Assembly (NCBI GenBank): GCA_030141605.1
Contig: JAQGDQ010000945.1
Span: forward strand, 1-64,000
Origin: Tubiluchus corallicola
Taxonomy: Eukaryota; Priapulida; Priapulimorpha; Priapulimorphida; Tubiluchidae
DNA length: 64,000 bases
Direction: 5' to 3'
In this document: piece by piece, positions 1 through 11,300 of the stretch
Layout of the letters: every line of letters starts with the position of its first letter
Position numbering within the stretch: the first letter of the stretch is position 1
The notes under the pieces: generated by a model
Told to the model about the DNA's origin: nothing
The model's input: only the letters and a program-made list of their open reading frames with translations
The model's database searches: none
Program-made: the position numbers and the translations under genes

Positions 1-80
1 GAGAGTGAGAGAGAGAGAGAGAGTGAGTGAGAGTGAGAGTGAGGTGAGAGGGAGAAAGAGAGGAGAGAGAGGAGATGAGA

Positions 81-152
<72 letters not shown>
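1..152. repeat. (GA)n microsatellite
   Basis: Almost pure GA dinucleotides with scattered GTGA variants, running from the window edge to about 152. It lies upstream of the first COASY exon visible here, so it is probably intronic. The open frame across it encodes only Arg-Glu repeats and is not a gene. From 153 to 565 I see only AT-rich intron sequence. Confidence 0.95.
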
Positions 153-154
<2 letters not shown>

Positions 155-565
155 TTACACATTACATGTCGAGACCCCAGGAAAAATACATTTCCAAAAA
201 ATACGAGTTTTGTAACTTTTTTTGTAAAATTTTCATTCCTTTGTTTGGAGCATTGTTCCTGCATTGTAGACTATGTATTATAGGTTCAATTTTATCTGTA
301 CAGTATGCTATAGACATTTGTAGTAACATTTCTATATTGTGTGCCAAAGATAATGCCTGGGAAAGCACAAGGTGGAGATGCTAAAATGTCTTATTTGGCC
401 ATTTGTTCTGTTTACTGTTATTAGGAGTGATGGATGAAGTGAGAATTTTATATAGAAAATCTTTGCATGATGGTTTAATGATAGGGGGAAAATGAGTAAG
501 ATTCAAAATGATAGTTTTTGGCCATTTGTTGATGTTTTTTATAATAGCCATGTATTTGTTTTCAG

Positions 566-3500
566 AAAAAGTTTTGCGTGAACTGATACAGCCATATGAT
601 TTGAGAGTGAAGGAGTTGAGGTCGTTTTTACAAGATGTCGATCCAACACTTCATTATAACTTGGAACGTCTGACAGATCCATTTGGTCCATCCACAATCA
701 TGCCAGAACTTGAGTGTATTGTAACAAGTGAGGAAACATCTAAGGGTGGTGCAAGAGTTAACGAAGTCAGAAGGTCAAAAGTAATTCAGTTTTGCTGAAA
801 GTTTATTGATCACAGAAACTTTTTCCTAATCTTCTTCGTACTGCTGCACTTTTAGCAAGATACTTGGAGTTGAGGAAGGGTTGCCAAAATAAATGTAAAA
901 AAGAAATTATCTATATATAAAGGTGTTGATAAAAACAGGTGTAGTGATTAATGCCTGGTAATAGAGTCAGAATCGTTCTTTCGGTATCTGTTAATTAATT
1001 GTGAAATGCAGAAATAGCCATGACAGATTATAAAAGTATCAAATAGTTTTAAGATTGTCACCAGTCTTGAGCCTGGGTTTCACAGAGGTTTGCAATTTTC
1101 TTAAAATTTCTGAAAGTCCAACAGCTTCCAAATATATTTGAGAAGTTCCCCAAAATGTTCGAAAAACATTCGCGGGTTGTTGCCAAGATGTTGCTGGCTT
1201 CGGCAAAAAGTTTTCGAGTGTTTAATGTTTGTCGCTGGCTTTGCAAAACTCCCCACTTTATCAAAACTTCTCTAAACTGTAACAGTTGTAAAGTTGTCTG
1301 CACATGCGCCAGACCACTCAAATATGTCATCAATTATTCGTCAAGAATTTCAAAATACGCAATTACTTGAGAACATCTTGAGATGCTTTTGACAACTTTG
1401 TGGCTATTTGACATTTTGGAGAATCTTAGTTGTTCCACACATTTTTCTGTAAAAATTCTGTCCGGTGGTTGCAAAACTAAATTCTATAGTTTGACACTCG
1501 CGTGAATATCATGCAACATTCGCCTTGCCGCATAAGTGTCGCACAAGTTGCTAAACACAGGCAAACGTGTCATATTACATTCTTGTCTGAGAAAAAAGCT
1601 CAAAATTTGCAAAAATTTGGTGAAAAATATGCATGATAAATTTATACTGGGCTACCATGCTTTAAGTTTTTCTGCTGCTGGTCTGTGTCAGCTTGTTAAC
1701 TGTACCAATTTTGTTTTACAGGGCCTTTCAGAGTTAGCACACCATAGTATTAGCATGGTTAGTAAAGATGGGCCCGTGGAGGATTCTGCACTGAGTTCAT
1801 CCGTTCAGCGTAAACATTTATTAGGAACTTTGATCAGTTCACCCAAGGTAGGTCTGATAAAAATTACTGAGAAGAGTACTTTTTATAATATGTACTTTTG
1901 CCAGTAATGATACAGGGAGAAAAACTGTTTGCTTAATGCTTAACACGTATCTACGTTGTTTGTAAATGATATACTGCTATAATTATTTTGCAGTGACATT
2001 GCAATATTATGGAATGTCTACCACAAAAATTTGCATTTCTTAATCAATAAATATTTGTTTTCTTTTGTAGTCACAGTCACTCATACCTGATATCTGAGCA
2101 AGTCTTCCTTAACCCACAGTCACAAAATTTTTACTAAACTCCATTTTTGAGATATGTTGTGTAGGATGAAGCACGAGTGTTTACGCAATTTTTAAATTAT
2201 TTACTAATTTTTGATTTAGGCTGTTATATATAAACCATTCATTGATGGTTGCTCTACATGTGTATGCATAAATTAATGTAATGTTAAGACAAAATGGAGC
2301 CTTGATGATTTGTTTCTTCCAAATGTAAAGGTATACTGCCAGCTTCAAGTGTTATTAAATTTTCTAGACTTGCACCAATATAGATGATGTTAATTAAATA
2401 TATAGTTATTATTGTTTGCCATTTTAGAATAATTCCGAAATACGAAAAACACCATATGTGATTGGACTTACTGGGGGAATTGCAAGTGGAAAATCAGAAA
2501 TAGGAAAGCGCATGATGAATTTAGGTGCTGCATTTATAAACTGTGATAAACTTGGACACGAGTCTTACCAGCAAAATCAGCCGGCTTACAACAAAATCTT
2601 AGAGCATTTTGGTCTTGACGTCATGACCAGCAGTGGAGACATAGACAGAGGTCGTTTAGCAGCAAAAGTTTTCGGCAATAAGGTTTGAAAATTGCACATT
2701 CGTTATCATTTTAGCCAGGAATGCAGTTTGCCATGACAGTAAATAGAGTATTTTGTGTTTACTGTGTTTTTTGACAAGTTGAATGGAATTTAATGCTCAC
2801 TACCATGTTAAAAGATTATTTAGTTATGCTTCTTCTGCTTGAATGAGTGCACCAACATATTTTTTTTTAAAATATTTATTGAATTCATGGGTCCGAATTA
2901 TTCTTCTGTTACGTGAACTTGGAAACAAAATTTCCACCTCATAATTTACTGAATCTTTTTGCAATTCTTTTTAGGCAGAAATGGATAAACTAAATTCTAT
3001 AGTTTGGCCTGAGATAGAGAAGTTGGCAAAGCAGGAGATTGCTAAATTGGACACTTCCGGGTATGACATCATTGTGTTAGACGCTGCACTGCTCATTGAG
3101 GCTGGATGGACAAGTTTTACTCATGAAGTTTGGGTAACTTTTGTGCCAAAATATGAGGTACAATGAGTCTCACAACAAAATTTTAACCAAAACTTAAAGA
3201 TCAATGTTTTACTTTGCGTAATGATTTTGTGAGGTCGTTTAGTTATATCACAATATCATACGTCACATAATATCATAAGTCACACAACACAATGCATGTT
3301 GCAAGTTAACTTGTAAGATCTATTGCTATGTTAATAAAGCACTTCATACAATACACCTTTTTTATAACTTTAATTAGTAGTTAAGTAAATGAATTATACT
3401 TGCATTACAAAATGTTTATGATTTTTCATCAATTCAAAATCCGACATGACTCAAAATACCAGCCAACTAATTTTTCACCAAAGAACTGTATGCCCTGATG

Positions 3501-4195
3501 CTAAATTTTTCTTTATTGTAGGCCGTAAGACGAGTAATGGAAAGAGATGGACTGAGTGAAGAAGAGGCTGAATTGCGTCTTAATGCCCAAATGTCAAATG
3601 AAGACAGAATAAAAGTGGCTAATGTGGTTTTCTGTTCTCTGTGGGAGTATGAAACCACCACTAGACAGGTAACATTGCAAAGATTTTTGATGAAGTATAA
3701 CCATATGCTGCATTCTTTAGAAACGCCGTTTGTACATATTTCTTAGCACTGAAGTTTTTCATATAGTGCAAGTTATAAAGTGTAGAATTGTAGTAAAAAA
3801 TTACACAGTAAATATTCTCCTGGCAAATTTCTCTTTTAATATGCAAATTATGGAAAATACTGCATTATGGAAAATTGTAGTGTGATACTACCAAAAATAT
3901 GCAGTATGAGAAATGTTATTTATTATATGTAATATTTGCCAAAATTTCTCATGCTGTTGTAGCATTTGTAATACACACTTGTAAAAGTGTTCAGTACTTG
4001 ATTTTGGTTTTGCGAGATAGATGAAATATTTTTTCTGTCAAAATTATTTGTTTACTGTAGATGTCACGCAGAAGTAGGCTATTGTTTTGTTAAAACCTTG
4101 ACCTGTACATGTTTGATTAATTCTGTCATGATTTGAAATTTTTTCTCTAGGTGGAAAAGGCTTGGGAAAGCTTAAGAGAGCGAATGTCCAGTTAA
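566..4195 (+). CDS. COASY: Bifunctional coenzyme A synthase (PPAT + dephospho-CoA kinase), 3' part
   Basis: COASY carries out the last two steps of CoA synthesis: adenylation of 4'-phosphopantetheine (PPAT), then phosphorylation of dephospho-CoA (DPCK). Six exons are visible: 566-780, 1722-1847, 2428-2682, 2975-3157, 3522-3668 and 4151-4195 (TAA). Each has AG/GT borders and continuous phase, giving about 322 residues. The first encodes the end of the PPAT domain (DPFGPS, then SEETSKGG). The second matches the linker. The third opens the DPCK domain with the P-loop GGIASGKS and a CDKLGHE segment. The fourth holds LDAALLIEAGW and HEVW. The fifth holds RRVMERDGLS and the LRLNAQMS lid. The start codon and most of the PPAT domain lie left of the window, so the gene is partial here because of the window edge, not because it is damaged. 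It converges with UBE2G2. Confidence 0.95.
781..1721 (+). other. COASY intron, no supported content
   Basis: A 941-bp intron between the first two visible COASY exons. It is AT-rich with many stops in all frames. The short open frames around 1058-1370 and 1536-1700 show no protein similarity I recognise. The remaining COASY introns (1848-2427, 2683-2974, 3158-3521, 3669-4150) are likewise featureless. Confidence 0.7.
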
Positions 4196-4409
4196 CTTGT
4201 AGGAGCAATTTTTTGTGTAGAACAGATATGAGATGTTTATGCTTCTGATTTGAAAAGAGATGCTTTAAGACAAAAGTAAATAAGTTTGGATACTTAAGTA
4301 AATAATAATTATCTGGGTGCAATTAGTAAGACATTGTTTCCTTTTTTATAGATTTTCATAGACTTAAAACATTAATATACAGCAGGATTGAAAAATGGGT
4401 TATTATGAG

Positions 4410-4415
4410 AATAAA
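4410..4415 (+). terminator. COASY polyadenylation signal (AATAAA)
   Basis: A canonical AATAAA about 215 bp after the COASY stop codon, followed by GT-rich sequence. It is the first good signal downstream of the gene, so the transcript probably ends near 4430-4440. Confidence 0.6.
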
Positions 4416-5423
4416 GATGTGTGGAACACAACATTTTATCAACTTCTTTATTATTTGCTTCATAACTATGCCAGGTCCTTTGTTTTGTTTTGTTAATTAA
4501 TTAGTTTAAACATTTTTAAATGTGATCTAGTTCACTTTTATGTGATAATGTGCAGGTAAGCTGTACAAGTCTTATTGTATGGATAATTTGTGGCTTGTCA
4601 ACTCCTTTTGAAGGAGTCTAAACAATGATGTAATGTTATAGGAAAGAAAATTGTCAGTTTTTAAATTATGTTGCAGATTTACTTGATGTAATTATTTAAT
4701 AGAGAACATGTCCAAATAGTATTTAGATAAGTTCAGTTTTAGAACTTTTTAACTATCATTTCTGTAATTATTAGATCTTTTCCATACTTTTAATTTATAA
4801 AGTTTTTAGTGGAATGTCTAAAAAAGATGACATCATTCATTTTTGTTTCTGTATTAATACTGGGTTGATGTTCTTTGTGTATGGTCTCTAAAGATGGTAA
4901 CTGCGGGCCAACTAATAGATATACATGAAACGTTGCTGTCATCATCTACTGCTGTGTGAAATTTGCTAGTGACTAGGCTTATAGCATGCTACTTTGAAAA
5001 ATTGAAACACCAGACGGCAAAATACGCTATCTTTTTTGAGAGACTACTTATCAATATCGTTTCTAGATTTCCTGGTTAAGCTAATCAGATCAGTACAAAA
5101 GTGGCAATGCCAATGCTATACTGCCAAAATGCTTAAAACTGGCTTCCATGAACATGAGTATTAGGAAGTATTTTTCAGATTAATATTTGCTGTATCAGCT
5201 ATGACACGAAATTTGCTCAGAAGTTGACCAGTCACGTGATGTATGTGAAAACTTTCATATTTCTAATGGTGGCAGTATTTGTGAATATTAGTTGTCTCAT
5301 TAACTACAGTCAACCTCAGATATAAGGGACACGTCCGGACCGGAAAAAATCATCCCTTATAGCCGAAGTTGAGTCAGACCGAGGGTGTATCTAAACCTGT
5401 ACTTTTCTGTACTTTTACCCATA

Positions 5424-6529
5424 CAGTCTAGTCTCGTTATCTCGCCACTGTCCGTCTAGGGCAAATTTTTGGCGAGAGGCGAATATGGCGAGATAACGGG
5501 AATATAACGAAGTTAGTCTATATGTATATACATAATAGTTGATTAACATAGTGTTCCTCTATGTACATATAAAATATATTTCGCATTATGATACTAAACA
5601 ACATTAAATCAGAAATGAAAAAATGTCAAAAATAATCTTAGAATGTTACTTTTTTATTTAAAAAACCTTTTTCGAGTATACACTTAAATGCAATAAACTT
5701 AGCAAAAGATTTAGAAATGTTCACAAATGAGTTACGGATGACTGAAATAATTCAGAAGAGACGACTGTTTCATTGATGATACACGCAAGCAGTCAACGCG
5801 ACGTTTAATCAAACACAATCCTTGAATATCGTCGCTTGTGACTCTGTCAGACTGTTCAAAGTATCGCATCAGTGTGTCGATAGCTGCTGCTGCCTGGTCA
5901 TTCGATACATGAAATGCGTCATCGTCTTCATCGCAACTGCTCGTGTCATCTTCATCGCTTCTGCCCGCGGCCTAATTCCGCACTAAATACAGTAGCAATT
6001 TCCTGTTGTGTCTTTGAAGAATTATTCGTATGATAAATACAAATTTCCTTTTTTTGTTCAGGATTAAGAGAAAACAGTTTTCGCTTCAGAGACATCATGT
6101 AAAGTTGCTCACACTTTGTGGAAACTCAAACTTAAACGCAGCTTTGGTGTTATAGAGTAAGGATATCAGTGACGCTTTAGTTTCTCTGCGCATTAACCAA
6201 CCACAGCACTCCTAATCTAATCCTGGTGAGACACACACTAGATTAATTATGTTTGTCTATCGAGTACAGCAGCATTGTCTACATACCGCAGTTATATTGA
6301 TCGACATGCGGTATATGTATTGATCGATTCACCTCTGAGTTTGTCTGTTTGGCGACATAATGAATATAGTTTACATAAGCACTCATTCTAGCATGACGTG
6401 GCAAGGGCGAGAAGCGAGGGTGGCGACTTAACGAGGTAAATATCAAAGCAGGAAATCCGTCCTGGTACTTTCTATGGCGAGAGACGAGTTTGGCGGCATA
6501 ACGAGGGGCGAGATAACGAGGCTAGACTG
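5424..6529 (-). mobile_element. Inner pogo/Tigger element, internally deleted
   Basis: The terminal inverted repeats are nearly identical. The left end is CAGTCTAGTCTCGTTATCTC and the right end, reverse complemented, is CAGTCTAGCCTCGTTATCTC. TA lies outside each end (5422-5423, 6530-6531). The element sits inside the element at 5307-6872, so it inserted later. Its minus strand keeps the two ends of a Tigger-type transposase with the catalytic middle missing. Confidence 0.88.
5732..6095 (-). pseudogene. Remnant Tigger/pogo transposase with the DDE core deleted
   Basis: Reading leftward from the ATG at 6095, the first fragment (47 codons to the stop at 5952) starts MSLKRKLFSL and continues with a KTQQEIATVF segment. 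This is the shape of the CENP-B/pogo N-terminal helix-turn-helix. From about 5974 another frame continues to a stop at 5732. It holds an acidic SDEDD stretch, an AIDTLMRYFEQ helix and a C-terminal KQSSLLNYF motif, the usual tail of Tigger transposases, where KQ-x-x-x-x-x-F/YF is common. The roughly 300-residue DDE catalytic core expected between them is absent and the frame shifts at the junction. The locus cannot encode an active transposase. Confidence 0.82.
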
Positions 6530-7399
6530 TATTTTTATGCATTATTGCTACACATTCAGTGCAAACGGTATGTAGGAAGCTCCCAGATGCGAGATGTATG
6601 TGACCGCAGAAACTGAGCTGTTCGAAGGTCGAGTTTGCAAAAAAATTGAGGTTAAAAATCGATCAATTTCGCTTTGATCATAGGCTCCCTTATATGCGAG
6701 GTAATTTACCTGGGTTTCTATTACTCGGGACCTGAAAATATCGTCCCTTGTAACCGAAAGTCCCTTATATGCGAAGATTTCTATAAGGAAAAACGTTACG
6801 AAAAATTGCGACCGGTGTTGACCATAAGCGAGTGTCCCTTATAAGTGAGTACCTTATACCCGAGGTTGAATGTATATGCTAACAGAACTGGCAAATTATA
6901 ACTGTAATAAAACAAGGCTGTAATACCAAGACCATAATTTACAGTGCTACGGTCTTACTAGAGCAAAATAAACGATTTTAGTTTATTGTAATTATTAGAA
7001 TTTTCCTTTTGTTTGTCGTTTGTAACTTTGAAAAGATTTACCAAAAATAAAAAAAACAAGAAATAATTCAGAATTTTAAACACAAATTACATATTTATAA
7101 ATTTTATTTTGAAAACCATAATTGATCAAAATTATACCATTACTTTTTTATCATATTTTGTGACCATTCACTTTTTTCGTTTTTTGCAAATCTACACACA
7201 GTCAGACAGTGAACAAACAGCAATTGCAATTTCTTAAGCTTTGTAGAATTATTTAATATGTACTTTGCTATGACTGCAGTCTGGCAAAGTTAGTCACTTT
7301 CTATATAATTTTTTTCTTAGATAGCATATAAGTTTGACTTGAACTATTGGTCGAAAGATTTGCTGATTTAAAGATTGTGGATTAGTAGTGATTTCGGTG

Positions 7400-8010
7400 C
7401 CCCTATTTTGAATTTAAGACGGCAAATCAAAACTATTCCTGTAAAGTTTCATGACGGTCTCTTATAAATTGGCACAGTTTTAGACTTTCTTGAAAGTGAC
7501 GTTATTGCCGCCATCTAGAATTCAAGATAGCAGATAAAAAAAATTCGACTCTTTTAATCAATGTGGACTTTGGTTTAACATATTTTTGCAAGTTTTATGA
7601 CAAATTGGCTGAGCCTATGCTTTTTTCAAATGTGATGTTATCACTGCCACCTTGAATTCAAAATAGCAGATCGAGACTTTGCCTCCATCAGTTGATGTGG
7701 AATTCACTCTAGTATGTTTCTATAATGTTTCACGATGATCCATTGCGAAGTGGCACAGTCTTATGATTTTTTTGAATTCAAAATGGCAGATGGAAAATTT
7801 GACTGTCATTCTGTGCAAAATTCCTTCAAGTACATTCCTATAAAGCTTCATGACAGTCTATTCCCGTACTGGCAGAGCCTTAAGCTTTTTTTCAAAAATA
7901 TTGTTTCATCGCCACCGTGATTTCAAAGTGATGGATCGAAAATCCGACTCCATCAGTCAACGTAGCATTCATTCTAGTATAAAGTTTCTTGACGATTCGT
8001 TGAAAATTCA
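7400..8010. repeat. Degenerate tandem repeat, unit about 110-145 bp
   Basis: A TTGAATTCAAAATGGCAGAT-like core recurs at about 7410, 7516, 7653, 7773 and 7918. Each copy has similar flanks, including variants of TTTCATGACRGTC and GGCACAGYCTTA. There are about five diverged copies. The open frame 7735-7920 inside it is a by-product of the repeat. Confidence 0.7.
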
Positions 8011-8308
8011 TGGAGCCTAGAACTTTTTTCCATAAACTCGCATTCCAAAACAAGAAGAAAAACAGCATTCCTTGACCAAAAACTATTCAGTTTATGCTAA
8101 GAACCATATAATTAGTTGTTTAAATGTAATTCTTGAAATGAAGTAATACGAATCTTAACGTTTTGGTAGTAAATTATCTTGCTCAATGCAACTAAGATGG
8201 TATTTTTATAATACCATAATTCTACAGTCGTACACAAGCATAATAGAAATCTTGAGTAATGCTGCTGAGCACTTCGCATTTGTACAAAACAAAAGAAAAT
8301 GACAATGG

Positions 8309-11300
8309 TCACGTTAAGAGCCCCAGAGATTTTTTAACTAATTTTTCGGATATTTTCTTAAATTGTTCTCGGTCATCTCTCCAGATTTTTGCGGCATCAA
8401 CATTAGCAGCACTTTCATCATTCGGTTCTGAAAGTAAATGGTTTACATGCTTATATAGATGAATGAAAACTACCCCCGAAAACTAGAAAAATATCATAAT
8501 GCAATAATACATTGCCTAGAATAGTCACTCTATTGCAGTGGAAATTTGTATACAAAGAATATCATGACAAAATTATATTTGAATTTTATTTCATGCAGTG
8601 AAATAATACATAATCACATGCATATTGTGCTATCCCATTAGAAATATTATGAGTCACTATGAGCAGGAGGAAGGATCATTATGCCATTGGGTTACCTTCC
8701 AAGAAGTGCCGGAATTGACAATTAATTACGTACAATCAATTACATACGTATTACTACCTTCTACTAGTAAATTAATATCAGGATGAGTTCAGATTACTGT
8801 GATTAATTATACTAGTGTAGTGAATATTGTTTGATGCATTTTTAAATTGAAAAGGGCTAAGACTTTCATTCTTTTTATCAGGAGGAATTAATAACCGTAT
8901 TTTAATACCATCATATCATTTTGATGACTCTTTCATTATATTTGTTTCTAGCTAGTACATAGTTTTCAGCTGAACATCTTTCGTAAACTAGTGATCTGTT
9001 GTTTTGAAACTGGACAAAATAAGGATTGAAAAGCTGAAGCAAGAAGAGAATAATGATATTGCTACATGAAATGGAGACAATACATATCATATATTTCTTT
9101 CATCTAAGAGTGTAAGAAGACAAGTAGATTATATATGTAGGACAATCATATCTTACATGATATATTAGTTTATGTTTTGAGTTATTTGTAAACCTTCCAG
9201 ATTACTTTTATATACACGACCTCAAGACATGATACTATATATTAGATACTCTGATAGATTAGTGACAATTATAACAATTTTATAAGCAACTAAATGTGTT
9301 ACACAAGCACAGTTCTCCAATGTAGTACAGCTGTAGTAAATTTTATATGTTACTTTTAATATTAGCAATTTAGCTGAAGGAGAACAGAGTTACCTGCCAA
9401 CATGCTGACAACAGATAAAAGTATTTTTTCAACGCTTTGAACTGGACTCCACCGTTCTGCACTAGATTCATATCCCATTGGGTCATCTCCTGGTGCATGC
9501 AGTATAGATATACACACTCTGCCATCTGGGTATACTGTAATAAATAATGCAATCTGAAAGTGTATCACAATGCTCTCTTGATCACACAGAAACGTCAATT
9601 TTGTTCAATGCTGTTCAACGAGTTATGTTTGCTTGGCACCGGAGTACTGTGGATCAGTAATATTATGGCTACCAATTAATTAGCTACCTAGCTATTGCAG
9701 GTATTATTGGTAGCAGCTATTTTCAGTTGCTCCAGCCTTCAAAAGCTATACTGTGCTATCTGAAAGCACAAGTTAAATATGGACTTTCTCAAACGATTTG
9801 TGGAGTTTCCGTGCATCGGATTCAAAGTGTGAGGCTTAACTAAAAATGAAATATTTTTGCTATAGCAGCACAGTAATGAAGAGGTGACTTCATTTAATAA
9901 TTGTCTTTTAACGTTGAATGATAACTTATTTGGCAACAACAGTCAGGTATGGATTTCGAAGTATATTCTCTCACTTCATAAAAGTGTATGACTTCGATTC
10001 GAACCTTGCACTAATTTAAAAAGCTACCGTTATGCTATTGCTAATAAAAACTGCAGCACTTGGTGTAGTGCAGAAATTTCTTTATCTATTTAGCTGCTTC
10101 AATCCGTTCGTGTAGTTCAGAAAATTCCTTATAGCTGCTTCAACTTGTTTGTGCAGTTCAGGAACTAATCCTGCCCTATAAACTTTAAGTAAAATTTGAC
10201 AGAATGCCTGATGCCGCGTGGCTGATTGTCTGTTATGGCGTGTTCAGATTAGGGAGTTTTCTCGCTAAGAAGACTCCCCAAAATAACTCGCAAGCATGTT
10301 CAGACTACAGAGCAAAACAGCAGCAAGTCATTCTTCGACAGTAAGTGCAAGCTGACACTCACTTCTCTATTCGCTGGGAGAAACGTCAAGAGAAACTTGC
10401 CGAGGTGCTCTTACTAGAGAGTAAATCATCTTGCAGTGACTGTCTGAAAGTTAGCAATTTCTTGCCAACAGTAACTCGCAAAGCAGTTCGCACTTATAAG
10501 AGAAAACTCGCAATAGAATACTCACTAGTCTGAACGTGTCATCAGAGATACCAAAAATAAATATTTGTTAAGAGAAGTCTCTAATAGAAAGTGAGTCATT
10601 TTACAGTATTAGATGGGAATTAGGCAATTTCCTAATATAAGCAGTGAAGAAGTGAGCTGTTTCCTTATAATTATTGGTGTGGCGTCGTTGGGATTGCTGT
10701 CAACCATGCAATGGAGCTCACACTGTATCATACAAAATCTTTTAGTAGTATCTTATGTACTTAGCTAGCACTTGCTACAGGGCGATTAGAAGAAACGTCA
10801 TCTAGACAACATCATTTTGTTTTCCATCCTACTGAGTTAAAGTGCTAAGAACATGTTAGTACACTGACAATGTTTATTTTAAAGTAAAACTTAATTTTTT
10901 ATATGACTTAGTTACACAAAGAAGCAATCATATGAAAATACACTACTTAGTTGAAATATCAAAAGAAACTGGCATTAAAACACAAACAATTCTGTATTTA
11001 CTAATTATATGTCAACAATCAGAAGTTTCCTTTCCTGAACTTTAGCATTGCGAACTTGGCAATTACTTTATCAAAACCAATTACTTTTGCCAAGTCATGT
11101 TCAACTGATTAAACTGTAAGATCAGATAACCCTAACTGTAATATTGTGGACCTCAAGTAGTTTCTGATTAGTTTAATATTTGAAAAGCTTCTTTTACATG
11201 CCACAGAAACATAGATCGTGAGAAATAATTCTAAGCTGAGTGCAAGGTTTGGGAGAGATTCACAGTGAAGTCCCACTCAGCTATGAAGGTCAGAACGTCC

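Larger units (their letters stand above)
5307..6872. mobile_element. Outer pogo/Tigger-like DNA element, split by an inserted element
   Basis: Both ends form terminal inverted repeats. The left end reads CAGTCAACCTCAGATATAAG; the reverse complement of the right end reads CATTCAACCTCGGGTATAAG. TA dinucleotides flank both ends (5305-5306 and 6873-6874), as in Tc1/mariner/pogo insertions. Without the insertion at 5424-6529 the element is only about 460 bp, with many CCCTTATA-type internal repeats and no coding potential, so it is a non-autonomous MITE-like copy. Confidence 0.8.
4440..8308. other. Convergent intergenic region COASY/UBE2G2
   Basis: Spacer between two genes that converge tail to tail. 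It holds the nested pogo/Tigger-like elements (5307-6872) and a degenerate tandem repeat (about 7400-8010), both described separately. The rest is AT-rich sequence in which I see no gene. Confidence 0.7.

Noticed and set aside
1058-1370. Overlapping 91-aa and 71-aa ORFs in the COASY intron
   Set aside because: Opposite-strand shadows of each other without similarity or splice signals.
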